Assembly: GCA_002299915.1 (NCBI GenBank)
Contig: DBOG01000071.1
Coordinates: forward strand, 1-6,533
Origin: Proteobacteria bacterium UBA652
GTDB lineage: Bacteria; Pseudomonadota; Gammaproteobacteria; Nitrosococcales; Methylophagaceae
Length of the DNA: 6,533 bases
Direction of reading: 5' to 3'
The notes under the pieces are model-generated. The model made no database searches and was not told where the DNA came from. It saw only the letters and a program-made list of their open reading frames with translations. Both the position numbers and the translations under genes were made by a program. Position 1 is the first letter of the stretch. Each line of letters begins with the position of its first letter. This document shows, in pieces, positions 1-4,363 of the stretch.

Positions 1-190
1 GTTCTGACAATGTCCTATTTAAGCATGGGAATCTCCATGTGACAAAATCGTCGGGAACGATTTTGGACTTCCGATAGGCAGGTCGCGTAGCGATTTCCCC
101 CATGGAAGGAGGAAACAAAGTAGGTCACCCACAACATACTCCTGCATTGTGGGCATAAGTACATCCCTGTACAAAACTGCCAGGTTTTAT
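1..190. other. Hairpin-rich non-coding segment, unrecognised
   Basis: No convincing protein gene is visible here. The segment carries a series of short inverted repeats: CATGG/CCATG (24-28/35-39), AAAATCGT/ACGATTTT (44-51/57-64), TCGC/GCGA (83-86/90-93), CCCACAA/TTGTGGG (128-134/147-153), GTACA/TGTAC (159-163/168-172) and AAAAC/GTTTT (173-177/184-188). It runs directly into the strong terminator hairpin at 191-239. That arrangement would fit the 3' part of a structured non-coding RNA, the 3' UTR of a gene lying before the window, or a dispersed repeat. I do not recognise 6S RNA, RNase P RNA, tmRNA, SRP RNA, 5S rRNA or a tRNA in it. The strand of transcription is unknown, although the terminator favours plus. 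Confidence 0.4.
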
Positions 191-239
191 ACATAAAAAA
201 ATACCCAAGTCTCATCGAGGCCTGGGTATTTTTTTATGT
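191..239. terminator. Strong bidirectional intrinsic terminator
   Basis: A 17-bp perfect stem is formed by 191-207 and 223-239, with core CATAAAAAAATACCCA pairing with TGGGTATTTTTTTATG. An A·C mismatch follows, and the stem continues through CTC/GAG (211-213/217-219) around an ATC loop. A run of seven T lies on the 3' arm and a run of seven A on the 5' arm, so either strand gives a hairpin followed by a U-tract. On the plus strand it would end whatever transcribes 1-190. On the minus strand it would stop transcripts coming back from the rho side. Confidence 0.85.
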
Positions 240-271
240 GAAATATGGTAATGTTCTATTTGACCACTTCA

Positions 272-317
272 ATAATAGAAAAGGCTTTTTTTGATAAAGG
301 GTGGCCTTTTTTATTAT
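272..317. terminator. Second terminator-like hairpin upstream of rho
   Basis: AAAAGGC (279-285) pairs with GCCTTTT (304-310), and ATAAT (272-276) can extend the stem by pairing with ATTAT (313-317) across a small internal loop. A run of six T (307-312) follows the GC part on the plus strand, and the A-run on the other arm gives U residues on the minus strand. The 18-nt loop is large, so it is weaker than the hairpin at 191-239. It may be a back-up terminator insulating rho, and it overlaps the candidate rho promoter. Confidence 0.5.
291..317 (+). promoter_or_regulatory. Candidate sigma70 promoter for rho
   Basis: TTGATA (291-296) matches the -35 consensus at 5 of 6 positions, and TATTAT (312-317) matches the -10 consensus at 5 of 6. 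The spacer is 15 bp, shorter than the preferred 17, so activity is uncertain. Initiation near position 324 would give a leader of about 210 nt before rho. The promoter lies inside the loop and 3' arm of the hairpin at 272-317. Another TATAAA (435-440) in the leader has no good -35 at proper spacing. Confidence 0.3.
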
Positions 318-536
318 CTATCCAATCTGACAATGACTCGCTTGTCTCTTCCACACCACCCCAAAAATAATTTTCAATAAACAACCATATTTATCTGGAC
401 TATAGCAAGCGTCTTTGTTATCGTATCTTCACATTATAAATTTCTAAGCAGTAATTCCCTTATTTAACACTTTCATTAGCGCCTTCTGTGCGTCTAATTT
501 ATATTCTAATTTTGACTAAAATCTCCCAGGACATAC
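318..536 (+). promoter_or_regulatory. Long C-rich, G-poor rho leader
   Basis: This stretch before rho has no open reading frame I would call. Positions 341-394 contain 16 C and one G in 54 nt with many pyrimidine-C dimers, and most of the rest of the leader to about 480 is also richer in C than G. Such unstructured C>G RNA is the type of sequence Rho loads on (rut sites). E. coli rho is known to be autoregulated by Rho-dependent termination in its leader (rhoL), so a similar role here is a reasonable inference. No strong hairpin is seen, only a weak GACAA/TTGTC pair at 329-346. The leader ends with a Shine-Dalgarno AGGA (528-531) five bases before the rho start. Confidence 0.4.
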
Positions 537-1796
537 ATGCATTTAAAAGAACTTAAGAAGTTAACGGCCGCTCAGCTGATGGAAATGGCCGTTGAAATGA
601 AGCTAGATGGTTTGGCGCGCAACAAGAAACAAGAGCTCATTTTTACGATTGTTAAAGCACACGCTAAAAATGACGAAGATATTACTGCTAGCGGTGTTTT
701 AGAGTTATTACCTGATGGCTTTGGTTTTTTGCGTTCCCCTGAAGATTCTTATATTGCAGGTCCTGATGATGTGTATGTTTCACCGAATCAAATTAGACGT
801 TTTAGTTTGCGAACAGGTGATACGATTGAGGGGAAAATACGGGCACCAAAAGACAGTGAACGTTATTTTTCATTAATTAAAGCAGAAATGATTAACTATG
901 AAAAACCTGAAAAATCACATAATAAAGTCCCTTTTGAAAACTTAACGCCTCTTTTTCCAAATAAACGTTATAGCTTAGAACGCGGGAATGGCAGCACCGA
1001 AGATTTAACCCCTCGTATTATTGATTTAGCTGCGCCGATTGGGAAGGGCCAGCGCGCATTAATTGTTGCACCACCAAAAACGGGTAAGACAATGATGTTA
1101 CAAATGGTGGCACAATCCATTACGGCGAATTACCCCGATTCTGATTTAATTGTATTACTGATTGATGAGCGACCTGAAGAAGTGACAGAAATGTCGCGGT
1201 CTGTGCGTGGTGAAGTGGTATCAAGTACCTTTGATGAACCTGCAACGCGCCACGTACAAGTGGCTGAAATGGTGATTGAGAAGGCAAAACGGTTGGTGGA
1301 ACATAAACGTGATGTCGTTATTCTTTTGGATTCAATTACCCGTTTAGCGCGCGCTTATAACACAGTTGCGCCATCATCAGGCAAGGTATTGACCGGTGGT
1401 GTAGATGCCAATGCATTGCAACGACCAAAACGCTTCTTTGGTGCGGCAAGAAATATTGAAGAAGGCGGGAGTTTGACGATTATCGCCACTGCACTGGTCG
1501 AAACAGGATCGAGAATGGATGAGGTGATCTTTGAGGAATTTAAAGGTACGGGTAATATGGAAATTCAACTCGATCGTAAGCTCTCTGACCGCCGTATGTA
1601 TCCTGCAATTCATATTATGAAATCAGGTACACGTCGTGAAGAAAGGCTGACTAACGAAGCTGATCTACAGAAACTATGGGTGTTGAGAAAAATTCTGGCA
1701 CCAATGGAACCTGTTGCGGCAATGGAATTCTTATTAGAACGTTTGCAAACAACTAAAACGAATCTTGAGTTTTTTGATTCAATGAAACAAGGCTAA
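537..1796 (+). CDS. rho: Transcription termination factor Rho
   Basis: Hexameric ATP-dependent RNA helicase that loads on C-rich nascent RNA and releases RNA polymerase. The 419 residues equal the E. coli length and align without visible gaps. An N-terminal helical domain (about 1-47) is followed by the OB-fold primary RNA site (about 52-118) with the GFGFLR motif at 61-66 (F62, F64, R66), Y80, E108 and Y110. The RecA-type motor has Walker A PPKTGKT at 179-185 (K184), catalytic E211 in LLIDERPEE, Walker B VILLD at 261-265 (D265), the Q-loop near 280-290 (GKVLTGG), the R-loop near 322-328 and arginine finger R366. The bicyclomycin-pocket residues M219, S266 and G337 are present. The ATG is preceded by AGGA at five bases' spacing. 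No trxA, the usual upstream neighbour in many gammaproteobacteria, lies in the 536 bp before it. Autoregulation through the leader is likely but unproven. Confidence 0.98.
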   Translation: MHLKELKKLTAAQLMEMAVEMKLDGLARNKKQELIFTIVKAHAKNDEDITASGVLELLPDGFGFLRSPEDSYIAGPDDVYVSPNQIRRFSLRTGDTIEGKIRAPKDSERYFSLIKAEMINYEKPEKSHNKVPFENLTPLFPNKRYSLERGNGSTEDLTPRIIDLAAPIGKGQRALIVAPPKTGKTMMLQMVAQSITANYPDSDLIVLLIDERPEEVTEMSRSVRGEVVSSTFDEPATRHVQVAEMVIEKAKRLVEHKRDVVILLDSITRLARAYNTVAPSSGKVLTGGVDANALQRPKRFFGAARNIEEGGSLTIIATALVETGSRMDEVIFEEFKGTGNMEIQLDRKLSDRRMYPAIHIMKSGTRREERLTNEADLQKLWVLRKILAPMEPVAAMEFLLERLQTTKTNLEFFDSMKQG

Positions 1797-1827
1797 ATTT
1801 AGAGCATCATTTTGCATGTTTAGATTT

Positions 1828-1849
1828 TGTCTTGTAACAAGACATTTTT
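1828..1849 (+). terminator. Short terminator-like hairpin after rho
   Basis: TGTCTTG (1828-1834) and CAAGACA (1838-1844) form a perfect 7-bp stem with a TAA loop, followed by five T (1845-1849). It lies 32 bp after the rho stop. The stem has only three G-C pairs, so it may end rho transcription only partly and allow some read-through into miaA. Confidence 0.55.
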
Positions 1850-1882
1850 GCACGGAGAATGTGAACATATATTTATATGTGA
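1848..1882 (+). promoter_or_regulatory. Palindrome and weak candidate promoter before miaA
   Basis: ACATATA TT TATATGT (1865-1880) is a perfect 16-bp inverted repeat, and ATGTGA occurs on both its sides (1859-1864 and 1877-1882). A weak sigma70-like pair, TTGCAC (1848-1853) and TATTTA (1870-1875) with a 16-bp spacer, would place the palindrome over the -10 box as an operator would be. TATAAA at 1892-1897 is a second possible -10 but has no good -35. No known regulator consensus is matched, and an AT-rich palindrome can occur by chance. Confidence 0.25.
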
Positions 1883-1921
1883 CCATTTGAGTATAAAAAT
1901 AACGCAATTATGAGGTAAAAG

Positions 1922-2863
1922 ATGAATATGCGGCCAGTTATCTTTTTAATGGGGCCGACTGCTGCAGGCAAAACCGATCTTGCGATTGCAATCGCACAGC
2001 AACAATCCAATATTGAGATTATTAGCGTTGATTCTGCATTGGTATATCGGGGTATGGATATTGGTACTGCAAAGCCAGATCCAGCAACGCTGGCGCAATA
2101 TCCGCATCATTTAGTTGATATTATTGAACCAACCGAGAATTACTCCGCAGGGGCTTTTTGTCATGATGCTCGTCGCTTAATTGCGGATATTCAGAGCCGT
2201 GGCAAGATACCTTTATTAGTCGGCGGCACCATGCTTTATTTTAATGCGTTGCAGTATGGGATTGCTGATTTACCTGATGCGGATCCTGCTATACGGAAGA
2301 AACTTGATGCTGAAGCAGAAAAATCGGGTTGGCAAGCATTGCATCACCGTCTATCAGAGATAGATCCGACAGCGGCAGCGCGGATCCATGAGAACGATCC
2401 CCAACGCCTGCAACGGGCGCTTGAAGTGTATGAAATAACAGGCAAAACACTGACGGAATTAACACAAGATACCGATGCTGACTTCCCTTATCCGATGATT
2501 AAAATAATCCTGTCACCATTTGATCGAAAAATATTACATGCGCGTATCGCGAACCGATACCATAAAATGATGGTCTCAGGATTGATCGAGGAAGTAAAAC
2601 AGCTATTTAAACAGCCTGATTGTCATGAAAAATTACCTGCCATGCGAGCAGTGGGGTATCGACAAGTGTGGTCTTATCTTGAACAAATGGATAATTCGGC
2701 ATATGATCAGGAGGCGTTAGTTGAAAAAGCTATTATTGCGACGAGGCAAATGGCAAAACGTCAGTTAACGTGGTGTCGTTCTCAGCAGGATGGGGTGTGG
2801 TTTGATAGTGGCCCTGATTTGCCGGTTGAGAGCGTGATGCAGTTTTTACAAGAAAAGTTGTAA
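1922..2863 (+). CDS. miaA: tRNA dimethylallyltransferase MiaA
   Basis: Transfers the dimethylallyl group from DMAPP to N6 of A37 in tRNAs reading codons that begin with U, making i6A, the substrate for MiaB. It has 313 residues, against about 316 in E. coli. Visible motifs are the P-loop GPTAAGKT (11-18), DSALVYRGMDIGTAKP (37-52) with the presumed general base D38, LLVGGTMLYF (98-107), the tRNA-binding segment NDPQRLQRALEVYEITGK (158-175), AVGYRQ (243-248) and the C-terminal ATRQMAKRQLTW (273-284). The ATG at 1922 follows a GAGG Shine-Dalgarno (1912-1915). A second ATG at codon 3 (1928) is possible but further from that site. It lies 125 bp after rho and 61 bp before hfq. In E. coli miaA follows mutL instead. 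Confidence 0.97.
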   Translation: MNMRPVIFLMGPTAAGKTDLAIAIAQQQSNIEIISVDSALVYRGMDIGTAKPDPATLAQYPHHLVDIIEPTENYSAGAFCHDARRLIADIQSRGKIPLLVGGTMLYFNALQYGIADLPDADPAIRKKLDAEAEKSGWQALHHRLSEIDPTAAARIHENDPQRLQRALEVYEITGKTLTELTQDTDADFPYPMIKIILSPFDRKILHARIANRYHKMMVSGLIEEVKQLFKQPDCHEKLPAMRAVGYRQVWSYLEQMDNSAYDQEALVEKAIIATRQMAKRQLTWCRSQQDGVWFDSGPDLPVESVMQFLQEKL

Positions 2864-2883
2864 CAAGCGCATGGGTTAAAACG

Positions 2884-2917
2884 TTTATATCTTCGATAAA
2901 AATAATAAATTCAGGAG
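2884..2917 (+). promoter_or_regulatory. hfq 5' UTR with ARN tract and Shine-Dalgarno
   Basis: The 61-bp miaA-hfq gap ends with four consecutive A-R-N triplets, AAA AAT AAT AAA (2898-2909). Three bases later comes a good Shine-Dalgarno AGGAG (2913-2917), seven bases before the hfq ATG. A-R-N repeats are the known ligand of the Hfq distal face, and E. coli Hfq represses its own translation by binding its 5' UTR. Feedback here is therefore an inference. A weak TTTAT/ATAAA pairing (2884-2888/2896-2900) lies just upstream. I see no convincing promoter in the gap. Confidence 0.4.
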
Positions 2918-2924
2918 AAGTTAA

Positions 2925-3152
2925 ATGGCTAAAATGAAATCACTACAAGATCCGTTCTTGAATGCATTACGACGTGAAAGTGTTGATGTATCGATCTATT
3001 TGATGAATGGAATTAAATTACAAGGCAAGATCGATTCATTCGATCAATTTTCTATTTTATTGCGTAGCTCAGTAAATCAATTGATTTATAAGCATGCAGT
3101 ATCTACAATTGTGCCAGAGCGAAATGTGGCGATAACTGAGGAAGACAATTAA
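2925..3152 (+). CDS. hfq: RNA chaperone Hfq, short form
   Basis: Ring-shaped hexameric Sm-like protein that binds small RNAs and mRNAs and promotes their pairing. The 75 residues cover the complete Sm core. SLQDPFLNALRRE (6-18) holds Q8, D9, N13, R16 and R17. The Sm1 part has SIYLMNGIKLQG (23-34) with distal-face Y25, G29, I30 and Q33. The Sm2 part ends in the YKH motif (55-57) of the proximal U-binding pocket. Compared with E. coli (102 residues) the long disordered C-terminal tail is almost absent, leaving only a short acidic end, TEEDN (71-75). Rim residue R19 of E. coli is serine here, while R16 and R17 remain. The gene is 61 bp after miaA and abuts hflX with no spacer. Confidence 0.97.
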   Translation: MAKMKSLQDPFLNALRRESVDVSIYLMNGIKLQGKIDSFDQFSILLRSSVNQLIYKHAVSTIVPERNVAITEEDN

Positions 3153-3155
3153 TTG
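3138..3155 (+). promoter_or_regulatory. hflX ribosome binding site inside hfq, TTG start
   Basis: GAGGAAG (3138-3144) lies eight bases before the TTG at 3153-3155, which follows the hfq stop TAA (3150-3152) with no gap. The same bases encode most of the acidic tip of Hfq (codons GAG GAA GAC for E-E-D). This Shine-Dalgarno supports the TTG start and suggests that ribosomes finishing hfq reinitiate on hflX. Confidence 0.75.
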
Positions 3156-4280
3156 TTTGAAAGACATACGGGTGCCGCATTTGCGGAAAAGGGCGAGAAA
3201 GAACAAGTTGTATTGGTACATTTGAATTTTAATCAGCGTGACTTTGAGGATATTGAACAAGAATTTATCGAGCTGGTAAATTCAACAGGTGTAAAAATAT
3301 CAACCATTATCCATGGTAAGCGCCGCGTGCCGGATGCCAAGTTATTTGCAGGTAAGGGCAAGGTGGAGGAAATTCGTGAAGCGGTGGTCGCTGCGGATGC
3401 AGTATTGGTGATGTTTAACCATGATTTATCACCAAGCCAAGAGCGAAATTTGGAAGCGGTATTAGAATGTCGGGTGATTGGCCGAACGGGGCTGATTTTA
3501 GATATTTTTGCACGCCGGGCGAGATCTCATGAAGGTAAATTGCAAGTTGAATTAGCGCAGCTTGGCCATATGTCTACCCGATTAGTGCGAGGCTGGACAC
3601 ATTTAGAGCGTCAAAAAGGTGGGATTGGCTTGCGTGGTCCGGGTGAGACCCAGCTAGAAACTGATCGTCGATTATTGAATAATCGAGTTAAAACGCTGAA
3701 AAAACGTTTGGCAAAAGTGATGTCGCAACGTGATCAAGGCAGACGTTCTCGGCAGCGGGCAGAAGTGCCTGTCGTTTCTTTGGTGGGTTACACCAATATG
3801 GGAAAATCAACGTTATTTAATCGGATGACATCATCAGATGTGTATGCAGATAATCGTTTGTTTGCGACCTTAGACCCGACATTGAGACGGGTTAAATTAA
3901 TGAATACGCAAGCCTTAGTGATGGCGGATACAGTGGGATTTATTAGAGATTTACCGCATAGCTTGGTGGAATCCTTTCGTTCAACATTGGATGAAACACG
4001 GGATGCGGCTTTGTTATTGCATGTGGTGGATGCGGGTGCTTCTGACCGCGATAATTTAATTGGCCATGTTGATAAAGTATTGGCGCAAATTAAGGCGAGT
4101 GATGTGCCGCAGTTGATTATATGTAATAAGATTGATAAGTTGGCTGACCATGTGCCGAGAATTGATCGGAACGAGGATGGGAAAGTCATCTGTGTGTGGT
4201 TATCAGCACAAACAGGAGAGGGTTTGGACTTATTAAGGCAAGTCCTACAAGAATATTTCCCAGAACGTGTTGCTGAATGA
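3153..4280 (+). CDS. hflX: Ribosome-associated GTPase HflX, lacking C-terminal domain
   Basis: HflX GTPases split stalled 70S ribosomes during stress. The TTG start is supported by the Shine-Dalgarno at 3138-3144, by alignment of (M)FERHTG with the E. coli N-terminus MFDRYDAG, and by the absence of an in-frame ATG until inside the conserved domain (MFNHDLSP, about residue 87). The N-terminal HflX domain (about 18-200) includes FAGKGK (65-70), RTGLILDIFA (111-120), LVRGWTHLERQ (144-154) and GGIGLRGPGETQLETDRR (156-173). The G domain has G1 GYTNMGKST (212-220), G2 FATLDPT (237-243), G3 DTVGF (259-263), G4 NKID (325-328) and G5 SAQ (351-353). The protein is 375 residues, against 426 in E. coli, and stops right after the G domain, so the C-terminal domain is missing. 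Methionine 216 in G1 replaces the usual alanine. Function is probably retained but ribosome contacts may differ. Confidence 0.95.
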   Translation: MFERHTGAAFAEKGEKEQVVLVHLNFNQRDFEDIEQEFIELVNSTGVKISTIIHGKRRVPDAKLFAGKGKVEEIREAVVAADAVLVMFNHDLSPSQERNLEAVLECRVIGRTGLILDIFARRARSHEGKLQVELAQLGHMSTRLVRGWTHLERQKGGIGLRGPGETQLETDRRLLNNRVKTLKKRLAKVMSQRDQGRRSRQRAEVPVVSLVGYTNMGKSTLFNRMTSSDVYADNRLFATLDPTLRRVKLMNTQALVMADTVGFIRDLPHSLVESFRSTLDETRDAALLLHVVDAGASDRDNLIGHVDKVLAQIKASDVPQLIICNKIDKLADHVPRIDRNEDGKVICVWLSAQTGEGLDLLRQVLQEYFPERVAE

Positions 4281-4306
4281 TTGCGGTCAGAGGCAGTAAA
4301 CCGTAA
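4281..4306 (+). other. Hairpin at the hflX-hflK junction
   Basis: TTGCGGT (4281-4287) can pair with ACCGTAA (4300-4306), including one G·U pair, around a 12-nt loop directly after the hflX stop. No T-run follows, so it does not look like an intrinsic terminator. It might affect mRNA stability or processing between hflX and hflK, or be chance. Confidence 0.25.
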
Positions 4307-4316
4307 AATGATAGTG

Positions 4317-4344
4317 TTGTGTCTGATGTTTTAGGCAATATAAA
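4317..4344 (+). promoter_or_regulatory. Candidate internal promoter for hflKC
   Basis: TTGTGT (4317-4322) and TATAAA (4339-4344), 16 bp apart, resemble a sigma70 promoter with a good -10 (5 of 6) and a poor -35 (3 of 6). Initiation near 4351 would leave only about 13 nt before the preferred hflK start, just enough for the Shine-Dalgarno. It could allow hflKC expression independent of hfq and hflX. Confidence 0.3.
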
Positions 4345-4363
4345 TTCTTAAATGGAGAAAATG

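Noticed and set aside
66..186. Possible 5S rRNA, because CTGCCAGG near 177-184 resembles the 5S 3' end
   Set aside because: The conserved central 5S segments (such as CCCCATGCCGAACTC) are absent, and no matching TGCCTGG 5' arm lies at the right distance.
1..190. 6S RNA, RNase P RNA, tmRNA or SRP RNA
   Set aside because: None of their signature segments is present, and 5' and 3' ends do not form the long closing stem expected of 6S RNA.
15..215. A 66-residue minus-strand open frame with a CPQC motif upstream of rho
   Set aside because: It begins inside the terminator hairpin at 191-239, has no Shine-Dalgarno, crosses all the hairpins at 24-188, and has no recognisable domain beyond one CxxC. 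The overlapping frames on both strands also stay open for some distance, so openness here is not evidence of coding.
415..440. TTGTTA and TATAAA as a rho promoter
   Set aside because: The spacer is only 14 bp, and no better -35 lies 16-18 bp before TATAAA. It may still act as an isolated -10, but I would not annotate it.
1859..1882. CRP site before miaA, from the ATGTGA motifs
   Set aside because: The two ATGTGA motifs are direct repeats 18 bp apart, whereas a CRP site needs TGTGA facing TCACA at six bases' spacing.
3788..4189. A 133-residue minus-strand open frame inside hflX
   Set aside because: It is a shadow of the conserved GTPase domain coding sequence on the plus strand, with no ribosome site and no family resemblance.
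4281..4363. Frameshifted remnant of the HflX C-terminal domain
   Set aside because: The gap is too short to hold the missing roughly 50 codons and contains stops in the reading frames near its end.
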